From Monoplex corrugatus (lineage: Eukaryota > Mollusca > Gastropoda > Littorinimorpha > Ranellidae): a stretch of 64,000 bases of DNA. The DNA lies in NCBI GenBank assembly GCA_030674185.1, contig CM060312.1:35062862-35126861 (forward strand). Reading direction: 5' to 3'. The notes below the pieces were generated by a model. It was not told where the DNA came from. It searched no databases and saw only the letters and a program-made list of their open reading frames with translations. Shown piece after piece: positions 9,917-21,300 of the stretch. Numbering within the stretch: position 1 is the stretch's first letter; every line of letters begins with the position of its first letter. The translations under genes were made by a program, and so were the position numbers.

Positions 9917-10197
9917 CATATAATAACGGGCCTAAATTACCTAAAATTGCTTTCGCACATCTTATTTCCCTAGAGCCAAAAATGCACTTCAAACATGCAT
10001 CCAATTATCGATCCTAAGAGAAAAAATGCACTTCAAACATGCATCCAATTATCGATCCTAAGAGAAAGTACGTAAGACTTTATCGAACACATACAGGTAA
10101 ATTGACCAGCAAGGCAGAAAATGATAGGAAGAAATGACAGAAAGCAAAGGAGGAAGGAAGAAATAAAGAGAGTGACAGAAAATAAGAAATTTCTAGC
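9612..10197 (-). repeat. Dispersed repeat X, copy 1
   Basis: Aligns along most of its length with 59890-60363 in the same orientation. Shared blocks include TTTAAAGCCCA, ACTTCAACAGG, GAGATGCCCCTGACGTTGACC, GACCTGAATACAAATTTAAA, ACGGGCCTAAAT and CAGAAAATGATAGGA. This copy has gained a (CA)n(TA)n tract at 9858-9912 and a 44-bp direct duplication at 9979-10066 (AATGCACTTCAAACATGCAT). No protein was recognised. The minus-strand orientation is suggested by tRNA-like words on that strand. Confidence 0.75.
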
Positions 10198-10324
10198 ACA
10201 GAATTTCCATAAGGTAGTGATACTATTTACACTGAAAGCCCCTGGCATCCCCATGGGGGTAGGAATCCATGCATCAATCCATCTGGCAACCATGTTTGAT
10301 AAAACAGCCCCTTCCTACCAGTCT

Positions 10325-10393
10325 ACTCAGGCTTACAACCAACGCTTTTGAGCCAGGAGCAAGCGCTCTAACCGCTACACAACTACGTCCCCA
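10325..10393 (-). other. tRNA-like sequence, probable SINE head
   Basis: On the minus strand, GTGTAGCGGTTAGAGCGCTT resembles the A-box/D-arm region, followed by an anticodon-arm-like GCTCCTGGCTCAAAAGC and a weak B box GGTTGTAAGCC. The acceptor stem is poor, so it is not a working tRNA gene. Confidence 0.4.
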
Positions 10394-10395
10394 AC

Positions 10396-10860
10396 ATGGT
10401 CAAAAGCCTTCTACAAACAGCTGCAAAATCCTCGAATACCCCGATATAGTCTGTTTACAGACATACAAACATTACAACATCACATCTGTATCAACCTTCC
10501 CTCCAACAAGAAAAACTGGGGTGTAGACTTCCAGTAAACAAAAAAATCAACCACTAGGTAATCGAAGACAAATGAATGTTTACCACACTCAACGCAAACG
10601 AGGTGAGAGCCCCACTTGATTTATATCTCCCTTCCTTTCTTCTTTTTCCTTTTCTTTTGTAAACGGCGGGGTAAACTTGCCCCAACTGACGTATTCCTAC
10701 ATTTACGTAATTTCCCTTGACACCCGTCAAAACAACACTGACGTCATAGGTCTTCTGAGACCGCCTACTAGACGCCAGAAAGCAGAAAATCACCCTATGA
10801 ATATGGCGAAACCTGCCATGTCGTCATGTTGCACACGAAACTAAGTCTTCGACCACTGGT
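10396..10860. other. Spacer, nothing recognised
   Basis: No coding frame, repeat relation or RNA signal was recognised before the MITE at 10861. Confidence 0.5.
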
Positions 10861-11025
10861 TTAACTCTTTGACTCCTGCACCCTGTCTACCAACGGCAAA
10901 AACTTCACCCTGGGGGAAGCTGGTGGATACGCTGAGGGAGTCAGAGAATTCAGGTTTTACTTTGCTAGCATGGTTTGCGACAATGCAGGATGCTGATGGA
11001 TGGGGTGCGGGAATAAAAGGGTTAA
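10861..11025. mobile_element. TTAA-flanked palindromic MITE, copy 1 (inner arm deleted)
   Basis: Starts TTAACTCTTTGACTCCTGCA and ends GGGTGCGGGAATAAAAGGG then TTAA (11022-11025). The outer arms are imperfect inverted repeats. Compared with copies at 15911 and 60451, the left arm of the inner palindrome is missing, leaving only GGGGGAAGCTGGTGGATA and the right arm. TTAA ends with a CCC start point to a piggyBac-like mobilising system. No protein is encoded. Confidence 0.8.
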
Positions 11026-11053
11026 ATTATCTATTGGAGAGGCGGCGGGAAGG

Positions 11054-11790
<737 letters not shown>

Positions 11791-11794
11791 AACT

Positions 11795-12115
11795 GATTTT
11801 GTTTTCTCTCTCTCTGCTCTCTCTCTCTCCTCTTACTCTCGTCTCTCTCTCATCTCGTCTCTCTCTCGCTCTGGTGTGGTGTGTCGTTTGAATCAATACG
11901 TTTTTTAATTCCTCTTTAAGATAATTCATTTTCCACTGTCGTCTACAATGCAAAGTGGATGCAAAATACCTTTTAACCGCTCATGTAGACTGCAAGGGAT
12001 CTTTGCTCTTGTCTTAGTCTTACATTAATGGACAATATGATGAGCACGCAATTGCTCTCTTCTCTCTCTCTATCTCTTCTCGTCCTCTCTCTTTCTCCTC
12101 TGCTCTCTCTCTCAT
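11795..12115. repeat. Two CT-rich tracts
   Basis: TCTCTCTC-type sequence with CTCGTC interruptions at about 11803-11872 and 12053-12115, separated by 180 bp of ordinary sequence. Confidence 0.8.
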
Positions 12116-12900
12116 GCTTAATTTAAAGACAACTTACGTCGAACTATATAGGCCTAATGAAATAAAATGAACAGATTATTTAAAATGATTAGAACTTTAT
12201 GTTTGTGATTTGCTTGCCATTGGTTTACGTGATGGTAAAACCGAACCTATAATGCGTGACGTAACACAAAATAGGATAACTGCATTTCTTAATCTGTTGC
12301 TCTTTACTAAAACGAACTCAGAATGAAATTAATACCGTCAAAATATCACAGTGTCTTTTGACATAATTTTTACCATGTCAGCACGTAAAAAACGCTTTGT
12401 TCAATTGACATCATGACCATTGAAAACTGAGTACTATTACGTCACAGATTTAACTACAATATGTAGATGTTGTTTGTTTGTTTTTTTCCTAGAAGATTGC
12501 CTGTATGTCATAAATGTACCTAAACCTCCTCCTCATTTCCCCGCCCCCACAACAACTGGTCACCCTTTCTCTCTAGAACGTTATGCCTATACATGAAAAA
12601 AATATTCAAATTTATTTTCGTGTCTGTTATTGTAGAAAAAAATCCCCTTTTAAAGGGAGATATTGTACTAGTATGTAACAATCTCTCCAGACCCTTTTCG
12701 GGTCTGGTGTGTGCTCTGTGTGGAGATGAGTGCTGCGTGCGTGTGTGTGTCTGCGCGCGCGCTGTCCATTTTCTTGGGTCTGCTTGGTATATAGATCAGA
12801 TAACAGATGCATGTGTTTTGTGTGTGTGTGTTGTGTGCTCGGCCTGCGTGCGTGCGTTGTGAGTTGTGTGTGTGAGCGTCTGTCTGTCTGTCTGTGTGTG
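12116..12900. other. Spacer with a short GT/GC tract
   Basis: No gene recognised. GT/GC-rich low-complexity sequence occupies about 12735-12900. A small hairpin-like AGACCCTTTTCGGGTCT lies near 12690-12706. Confidence 0.5.
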
Positions 12901-13073
12901 GTGGATAGGGTGAGGGAGTGAAAGGGTTAAGTTTTTGCATCGCTATCATGGCTGATACTGCAGGATGTTAGCGAACAGGGTGAGGAAGAGAAAGGGTTAA
13001 TCCTTTCACCACCTCACCCCCTCTATCAGCTTCCTGCACGACTGGAGCTTGTGGAGTGAGGGAGAAGCAGGGT
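12901..13073. mobile_element. MITE right half joined to a second foldback copy
   Basis: 12901-13000 matches the right half of the TTAA MITE (GGATAGGGTGAGGGAGTGAA, then TTTTTGC and GATACTGCAGGATG, ending AAAGGGTTAA). Immediately after that TTAA, 13001-13073 is another foldback with arms of CACCTCACCCCCTCTATCAGC type and a GCTTCCTGCA centre. The two seem to share one TTAA, as if one copy inserted at the end of another. Confidence 0.7.
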
Positions 13074-13450
13074 AAAAACATACCATACCAAGGCACAAGA
13101 AATACACAAACAGGCAGATACACAAGCATTCCAAGAGAAAATAGCGTATGTAGACTTAGTGGTGTGACCGAAGGTGAACTTGATTTCCCGGATAATTGTA
13201 TTTGATACAAAACAACGACACAGAAACACGAAAAAGATTTAGGAAAACTACATACCTTCAACAACTGACTGCTCTAAATCCAAGTGACTTACTTTAAGGA
13301 AGATAGTTTGCTGATACATACTAGAAATTGCCTATAACTACCTGTATATATATATGAAGATAGTTTGCAGGTACATACTACAGATTGTCTATAACTACCT
13401 GTATTTTGGAAAAACTGAAAGTCTTTGTCACTCGTTTGTTTATGTTTACA
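13074..13450. other. Spacer with a short duplication
   Basis: GAAGATAGTTTGC plus GTACATACTA and ATTGTCTATAACTACCTG occur at about 13297-13345 and 13354-13402, a diverged tandem duplication. No gene recognised. Confidence 0.55.
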
Positions 13451-13454
13451 CTGA

Positions 13455-13548
13455 TGACGGTGACGATGGTAATGGGGATGGTGGTGGTGATGATGATGAT
13501 GGTGGTGATGGTGGTTGTGATGATGATGATGATGATGATGATGATGAC

Positions 13549-13580
<32 letters not shown>

Positions 13581-13602
13581 CGACGACGACGACGACGACG
13601 TG
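13455..13602. repeat. (GAT)n/(GAC)n/(GGT)n trinucleotide microsatellite
   Basis: GAT repeats with GGT interruptions end in a short GAC run (13579-13600). The apparent poly-Asp and poly-Met frames are artefacts. Confidence 0.95.
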
Positions 13603-14117
13603 AAAAATGAAATCAGAGACTGCTGAAATCGCTGACTGTCTTGTCAACCGATTATAACCAATCTATGTCACAGTCGTATCCTGGGTTCCTACGGCGTTCC
13701 TACGGCAAATGAATGTGTTCCCAGTTCTACATCACACAAAGATCAGGCTTTCTCCCCTCCTTCCGACCAATGTTTTCTCGGATAAGTGTATCCACGTTGT
13801 ATTGACTGTGTGTCCCATACTGTGCAGGCGCTACGTTGCTGCATAGTCTGCGTACCCAGTCCTCAGTGGGTACCTGTCATGTAAGCAGTCAAACTCGTTT
13901 TCGAGGGTATGCATGTTGGGCATTTTCAAGTGATTGGTAGAGCGCGTGTTAGTCTGTTGTACAGGTGTCATGTGACGTGTACGGGAGGATAACTGCACAT
14001 GACCAGACTCGAACAAAAATTCCGCACAAAAACTGTTCAGTTGTTGTTGTTTTTCAATCAAAATACGGTCTGTAGCATGCGTGCATAGTAGGTGTATCAT
14101 GTATGGGAATGTATATT

Positions 14118-14118
<1 letters not shown>
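13603..14118. other. Spacer, nothing recognised
   Basis: A GTACCCAGTCC...GTGGGTACCTG inverted word pair near 13852-13876 faintly recalls the SINE-2 promoter-proximal region. It is too short to call. Confidence 0.4.
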
Positions 14119-14120
<2 letters not shown>

Positions 14121-14161
<41 letters not shown>

Positions 14162-14191
14162 ATATATGTACATACACACACATACATGCAT

Positions 14192-14288
<97 letters not shown>
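14121..14288. repeat. (GT)n and (CA)n in inverted arrangement
   Basis: A GT run (14121-14158) is followed by GTACATATATGTACATAC and then CA runs (14171-14182 and 14193-14288). The two halves are complementary around 14165 and could pair as a long hairpin. Confidence 0.9.
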
Positions 14289-14289
<1 letters not shown>

Positions 14290-14435
14290 GAAGGGAGCTG
14301 AGAAACTAACAAGTCCACGGGTAAACTTGTTGATCTATTGGACTGGAAAAGTCTACACCCTTTACATCAGCAGACACTATCCAGGCAGAGTCAAATTCAC
14401 ACTTTTCGACTGAAGTTCCGATGATCTAAGCATAT

Positions 14436-16165
14436 CTGTCATGAGAACTACCTTAAACTTCCTTGGCTATTACATCTGTCATGAGAACTACCTTAAACTT
14501 CCTTGGCTATCACATGTCATGAGAACTACCTTAAACTTCCTTGGCTATTACATCTGTCATGAGAACTACCTTAAACTTCCTTGGCTATCACATCTGTCAT
14601 GAGAACTACCTTAAACTTCCTTGGCTATCACATCTGTCATGAGAACTACCTTAAACTTCCTTGGCTATTACATCTGTCATGAGAACTACCTTAAACTTCC
14701 TTGGCTATCACATCTGTCATGAGAACTACCTTAAACTTCCTTGGCTATTACATCTGTCATGAGAACTACCTTAAACTTCCTTGGCTATTACATCTGTCAT
14801 GAGAACTACCTTAAACTTCCTTGGCTATCACATCTGTCATGAGAACTACCTTAAACTTCCTTGGCTATCACATCTGTCATGAGAACTACCTTAAACTTCC
14901 TTGGCTATTACATCTGTCATGAGAACTACCTTAAACTTCCTTGGCTATCACATCTGTCATGAGAACTACCTTAAACTTCCTTGGCTATTACATATGTCAT
15001 GAGAACTACCTTAAACTTCCTTGGCTATCACATCTGTCATGAGAACTACCTTAAACTTCCTTGGCTATTACATCTGTCATGAGAACTAATTAAACTACCT
15101 TGGCTATTACATCTGTCATGAGAACTAATTAAACTACCTTGGCTATTACATCTGTCATGAGAACTAATTAAACTACCTTGGCTATTACATCTGTCATGAG
15201 AATTAATTAAACTACCTTGGCCATCACATCTGTCATAAGAACTAATCAAACTGCCTTGGCTATCACATCTGTCATAAGAACTAATCAAACTGCCTTGGCT
15301 ATCACATCTGTCATGAGAATTAATTAAACTACCTTGGCTATCACATGTCATGAAAACTACCTTAAACTTCCTTGGCTATCACATGTCATGAAAACTACCT
15401 TAAACTTCCTTGGCTATCACATGTCATGAAAACTACCTTAAACTTCCTTGGCTATCACATGTCATGAGAACTACCTTAAACTTTCTTGGCTATCACATCC
15501 GTCATGAGAACTACCTTAAACTTTCTAGGCTATCACATGTCATGAGAACTACCTTAAACTTCCTTGGCTATTACATCTGTCATGAGAACTACCTTAAACT
15601 TTCTTGGCTATCACATCCATCATGAGAACTACCTTAAACTTTCTTGGCTATCACATCCATCATGAGAACTACCTTAAACTTTCTTGGCTATCACATCCGT
15701 CATGAGAACTACCTTAAACTTTCTTGGCTATCACATGTCATGAGAACTAATTAAACTTTCTTGGCTATCACATGTCATGAGAACTACCTTAAACTTTCTT
15801 GGCTATCACATGTCATGAGAACTACCTTAAACTTTCTTGGCTATCACATCCGTCATGAGAACTAATTAAACTTCCTTGGCAATTGCACCTGTCATGAAAA
15901 CTAACTAAATTTAACCCTTTGACTCCTGCACTCTATCCATCAACTGCAAAAACTTAGCCCTTTGACTCCCTCATCCTATACGCCAGCTTCCAGCAGGAAG
16001 CTGGTGGATAGGGTGACGGAGTCAAAGAGTTAGGTTTTTGCTTTGCTGGCATGATTGGCAATGCAGGATGCTGGTGAGCAGGGTTCAGGATTCAAAGGAT
16101 TTAACTTCCTTGGCTATCGCATCTGTCTTGAGAACTAACTTAAACTTCCTTGACTATCGCGATAT
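14436..16165. repeat. 40-bp minisatellite, about 40 units, split by a MITE
   Basis: The unit is CATCTGTCATGAGAACTACC plus TTAAACTTCCTTGGCTATTA, exactly 40 bp in the most regular part (14437-15080). From about 15080 to 15345, units switch to an AATTAAACTACC or AATCAAACTGCC variant. From about 15346, a shorter variant lacking CT (CACATGTCATGAAAACTACC) and a CTTTCTTGG variant dominate. A palindromic MITE occupies 15911-16104 and the array resumes at 16105 for about one to two units. Confidence 0.97.
15911..16104. mobile_element. TTAA-flanked palindromic MITE, copy 3 (complete)
   Basis: Left end TTAACCCTTTGACTCCTGCA; right end CAGGATTCAAAGGATTTAA with TTAA at 16101-16104. Inside, TGCAAAAACTTAGCCCTTTG leads into an inner palindrome centred on CCAGCAGGAAGCTGG near 15992. 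The element sits at the TTAA of a 40-bp repeat unit, whose sequence resumes as CTTCCTTGGCTATC. This gives a clear insertion context. Confidence 0.88.
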
Positions 16166-16386
16166 AAAACTTAAAAGAGTAAGGCCTCGCATGAAACGCA
16201 CGAACTCGAACCACACCAAGGCACGTCTAATGGGAGAAACAGCAAAACAGCAGCCAAAGTGTACATTAATCTTTTTACAAGAGACCAAAGCCAGGAATCT
16301 CTCAGCCTCCCATGGGGACTTGGGTTTCCAGACAACCCTGACAGTCGCCTTCTTTCTGGTGGCGGCTTCAATCGATCTGTACAATT
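16166..16386. other. Spacer between arrays and mini-MITE
   Basis: An open frame crosses it in each direction, but no motif was recognised. Confidence 0.4.
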
Positions 16387-16456
16387 TTAACCCTTCCATT
16401 CCCTCGTCCTTTCCCGCAGGAAGCTGCGTGATAGGGTGAGTCAGGGAGAGGGTTAA
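16387..16456. mobile_element. 70-bp inner-only foldback MITE
   Basis: TTAA at 16387-16390, arms CCCTTCCATTCCCTCG and GTGAGTCAGGGAGAGGG, centre CCCGCAGGAAGCTGCG, TTAA at 16453-16456. It equals the inner palindrome of the larger MITE, with its own TTAA on both sides. Confidence 0.75.
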
Positions 16457-16654
16457 TGCTTTTGGGACATCTTGGATAACGGGAAAAGGGAGGAAAAGAT
16501 GGTGGTGGCTGTGAGAGCTGTGGGGGAGTGGATCATCCTTCTCTCTAGTTGGCACCCGTCGCTCCATCTCTCTACCTTCACTCCTGAAGGGGTTGGGGGG
16601 TACATTATAAAAAATAAAAAAAAGATATAAAATAAAAGCAGTACCATATCATGC

Positions 16655-16835
16655 TCGAGAGTGAGGTGGTAGAGACCCCAACTTTTCTAAAAGCCAGTAT
16701 CATTATAAAGGCGGATGCCAGTATCATTATCAGGGCGGCGCACGCCACTTCTTCCTCCCTGCTTTACCAAACTCAGAACAGGGTCAGGAATTCATTCAAA
16801 GCTGGGCAGACCTGAGGTTAACACATATAAAGTTG
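16655..16835 (-). mobile_element. SINE-2 family copy
   Basis: Minus strand: CTGCCCAGCTTTGAATGAAT, TTCCTGACCCTGTTCTGAG, GGTAAAGCAGGGAGGAAG, then a locally duplicated TAATGATACTGGC segment, AGAAAAGTTGGGGTCTCTAC and CACCTCACTC. The duplicated segment (16691-16732) distinguishes this copy. The tRNA head is not recognisable. Confidence 0.65.
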
Positions 16836-16962
16836 TTCTTGAGTCAGACCCGATTCCGTGCTGTTAGACTGGAAGATAGGACCAGATTTCCTTCAAGACG
16901 ATAATAAACCATGTCACCTCTTATCTGGTATGCCAAGCAGACCTCAAGAAAAGGACAACACA

Positions 16963-17286
16963 CACGCATACGCGCGCACGCACGCGCGCACACACACATA
17001 CACACACACACGCACGCACGCACACACACACACACATAAACACAAACACATACACACAAGACAACGCAACGCACGCACACACACACACACACACACTCAC
17101 AAATAACGCGCACGCATGCACACACACGCGCGCGCGCGCACACACACACACACACACAACGCGTGCGAGCACACACACACACACACACAACACACACACA
17201 CAACACAACGCGCGTACACACACACACACACACACACACACAACACAACGCGCGTACACACACACACATACAACACAACGCGCGTG

Positions 17287-17362
<76 letters not shown>
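16963..17362. repeat. (CA)n microsatellite with GCGCGTACACA interruptions
   Basis: About 400 bp of CA with GC-alternating blocks. CACAACGCGCGTACACA and variants repeat near 17208, 17246 and 17274. The 215-codon minus frame across it is not a gene. Confidence 0.97.
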
Positions 17363-17363
<1 letters not shown>

Positions 17364-17589
17364 AGCGCGTACGTGAGTAAGAAGTCCATTACAAAGGTGG
17401 CTACGGAGACGAAGAAAGAGGCTGAGGAAATGGGCAAGAGATAGGACAAGACAAAACTACGGCATGACTGACAGATTACATACAATACCACGACGAGAGG
17501 AGATAAAAAAAGAAAAAGAGGAACGAAGATAAGACTGATAATAGGTCTAACAGTTTAAAGGACAGAAGAGCTTAAAATAAATTGTAGTC

Positions 17590-18303
17590 CGATGACAGAA
17601 GGGTTCTTAATGTCGTCTGCAGATAGAAGGATTTTTTAACAAACTACAGTTCTCAGACAGAAGGGTTTTTAATAAACGGCAGGCTGCAAACAGAAGAATT
17701 TTTAATAAACTGCAGGCTGCAAACAGAAGGATTTTTCGATAAACTGCAATCTGCAGACAAGGAATTTTAATAAACTGCAGGCTGCAAACAGAAGGGTTTT
17801 TAATAAACTGCAGTTCTCAGACAGAAGTGTTTTTTTTTTTAATAAACTGTCGCTTGCAGACAGAAGTGTTTTTAACAAACTGCAGTCTTTAGACAGAAGG
17901 GTTCTTAATAAACTGTCGTCTGCAGATAGAAGGGGTTTTGATAAACTGCAGTTCTCAAATAGAAGGTTTTTGTTGTTGTTGTTGTTGTTGTTGTTTTGTT
18001 TGTTTGTTTGTTTTTGTTGTTTTTGTTTTGTTGTTGTTGTTGTTTTAGATAAACTGCAGGCTGTAGATAGAAGGGTTTTCAATAAACTGCAATTCCCAGA
18101 AAGAAAAGTTTTTAATAAACTTCAGGCTACAGACAGAAGGAGTTTTCATACACTGCAGTCTGCAGGCAGAAGGTTTTCTATTTTTTAAACTGCATTTTTC
18201 AGACAGAAGGATTGTTGATAAACTACAGGCTGCACACAGAAGGATTTTTATCAAACTGCAGCCTGCAAAAAGAAGGGTTTTTAATAAACTGCAGATCTCA
18301 GAC
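17590..18303. repeat. 33-bp minisatellite, left part
   Basis: The unit is approximately TTTTTAATAAACTGCAG plus TCTGCAGACAGAAGGG, with frequent CTGCAG words. About 20 diverged units are present. A (GTT)n run has expanded at 17969-18048. The same array resumes at 21985, so the LINE between them is an insertion. Confidence 0.93.
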
Positions 18304-21300
18304 TGCGCGATCCTGTCGTGGTGGACGTCTCCACCGACTTTGGCACAATCTGCCTCCTGCTGTGCCAGTCCGACACCACTCTTCTGCTTCTTCGTCTCCT
18401 CCACTACCCCTGCACTCGACCTTGCTGCTGCAAACTTCGTCTCCTCCTCTGCCGTCTTCGCCTTCGTCTTCTGTCCCGCCGGTGCCGCCTTCGCCTTCTG
18501 TCCCGCCGGTGCCGCTTTCGTCTTCTGTCCCGCCGGCGCTGCCCTCGTCTTCTGTCCCGCTGGTGCTGCCTTTGTCTTCTGTCCCGCTGGTGCCTCCTTC
18601 GTCTTCTGTCCCGTCGTTGCTGCCTTCGTCTTCTGCCCCGCTGGTGTCTCCTTCGTCTTCTGTCCCGTCGGTGCTGCCTTCGTCTCCACCTCGGCCGCCG
18701 CATTGTGATAAACTAAAACTATGCCTTTTTAACGCTCAGTCAGCATGCACTGATGGCAAAGCTGATGTCATTGCTGACTTTATCGCAGATGAACATGTTG
18801 ACATTGCTTTTATCACCGAAACATGGCTTAACCCCCTTGGTCATGAACCTATACATGTGAGTCTCACTCCGAGTGGTTACAGGCTTGCTTCTTTCCATCG
18901 CTCATCCCGAGGTGGTGGTATCGCCATCCTCTACAACGACTCACTCCATTCCCGCCTGTCTTTCTCGCAGTCTCTGCCTTTTTCCCATCCTTCTTTCGAG
19001 CACGTTGAAGTATCCTTCCAATCCACCCCTCACCCCATCACCTTCTCCTGTGTCTATCGACCTCCACCCAGCTCTGCCAACAAGCTCACCACATCCATGT
19101 TTCTCTCTGACTTTGATCAACTTCTTGATTACTACTGTCTCTTACCTGGAAATCTCATCATTCTCGGTGACATCAATGTCCACTATGACAACACTCACCG
19201 TTATGACACAAGACATATCATCAACTCTCTGTCCAATCACAATATGACTCAACACATTTCTGAACCAACCCATCAAAAAGGTCACATTCTTGACTGGATC
19301 ATTTCTCGTGATCACCAAAATTCCGCTACTGACAACTGCTTAGTTCTTTCTACCCGTCTAACTTCAGCCCTTCCATCTGACCACTCTGCAATTCTCTGTT
19401 CTCTCGACATTTCTCCTCCTTCCCGTACCATGCGCACAGTGACTCGACGCAATCTCAAATCTATCGACCTCTCCACATTTTCATCTGATGCCTCCCGTCT
19501 CCTTTCTGAAAAGTCACATAACCTTGCCGATGAATTCTATACTACTCTCCACCATCTTCTGGACACTCATGCTCCAGCCACAACCCGTCCTTTACCTGAC
19601 CGCCCCCCTACCCCCTGGCTCACTCATGAGATCGCCTGTGCAAAACGTGCCCGCCGCAGAGCAGAGCGCCGCTGGCGCAAATCCAAACTCACTGTACACA
19701 GGCAACTTTTCCAAGCCTCTAAAACAAAAGTATCCACCCTCATTGCATCAGCAAAAACAAGTTATTTCCAAACCAAAATCTTGAATGCCTCTTCTTCAAA
19801 AGAACTCTTTACAACCATGAATCATCTCCTTGGCACACGAAAAGATTTACCTCTCCCAACAAAACATACAAATGAAGAACTCCCATCTGTATTCTCCAAC
19901 TATTTCACCACCAAAATACAAACTCTTCGTGACAGACTTGACAGGACACCCTGTCAACCATGCCCACCTGACCCTTCCTTCTCTGGCACACCTCTTACTA
20001 CTTTTAACCCAGTCTCACAAGAAGAAATTCTCAACACAATCAGATCCATGTCGTTCAAAACCTGCGAGCTGGATCCTCTTCCAGGTTCTCTCTACGCCGA
20101 CTGTCTCCCTACTCTCCTCCCATTCATCACTGACATCATCAACACTTCTCTTCAAACTGGAACTGTCCCTGATTCTTTCAAGTCTGCTATTGTTCACCCT
20201 CTCCTCAAGAAACACAATTTAGATCCAAATGAACTGAAAAATTACCGGCCTATCTCTAATCTCTCTTTCTTGTCAAAACTCCTTGAAAAAGTCGTCCTCA
20301 ACCAGCTGAACTCTCACCTGTCTGCCAACAATCTCCTCAATCCTTTCCAGTCAGCCTACCGCCAGTGCCATAGCACTGAAACTGCCCTACTACACATTCT
20401 CAACAATCTCCTCCTTGCAACTGATACTGGCAAAGTCTCTCTCCTCACACTCCTTGATCTGTCTGCAGCCTTTGATACCATTGATCATGGTATTCTCCTT
20501 TCTAGACTTCATCATACTTTTGGCATCTCTGACATTGCTCTGTCTTGGTTCACTTCATACCTATCCAACAGAAAACAAACCGTTCTCATCAATGGCACTT
20601 ACTCTCAACCTGCATACCTGACCTGTGGTGTTCCACAAGGATCTGTCCTTGGCCCTGTTCTTTTCACTCTTTACACCTCCCCCCTGTCCACCATCATCAA
20701 CTCCCATTCTATAAAACACCACTTCTATGCTGATGACACCCAACTTCAAGACAGTGACTCACCTGATAATATACAGCGCCTGTTGACTCGCACCACTGAG
20801 TGTTACTCGGACATTAAGAACTGGATGACACACAATAGACTTCAGCTTAATGACGACAAAACAGAAGCTATCCTCATTGGCACCCGTCAGAAACTTTCTC
20901 AGCTGCCTCCTCTTTCTCTCCCATTATGTAACACATCAGTCCCAATTTCTGATTCAGCTAAAAACCTTGGTGTCTGCATTGACTCTACCCTCTCCATGAA
21001 CAACTTTGTTTCTCAAACTGCCAGATCCTGCTACTATCATCTCCATCGTATAAGGCTGATCAGGAAGTATCTCTCTGTCGAAACAACTGCAAAACTCGTT
21101 CTCTCCTTCATAATGTCTCGCATTGACTATTGCAATTCACTCCTGTCTGGTCTTCCTGCCTCCACCATTCACATCCTACAGCGCATTCAAAACAATGCTG
21201 CACGCCTTGTACTCAAAAAGAAAAAAGCTGACCACATATCTCCTCTCCTGGCACAACTTCACTGGCTCCCTGTATCAAAGCGCATACAGTACAAACTAGA

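Noticed and set aside
10033..10293. Short hydrophobic frame that could be a membrane peptide
   Set aside because: It lies across dispersed repeat X, and a similar frame appears antisense to the second copy at 60.1-60.4 kb. It is a property of the repeat.
14436..16165. CRISPR-like array
   Set aside because: Direct repeats of 40 bp are contiguous, without unique spacers, in eukaryotic DNA. The same reasoning applies to the 46-, 53-, 67- and 29-bp arrays.
18045..18689. A 214-codon minus-strand frame of GQKTKAAPA repeats resembling a histone-like tail
   Set aside because: It is the antisense of the 27-bp repeat in the LINE leader. The plus-strand frame continues into endonuclease and reverse transcriptase domains, so that strand is the coding one.
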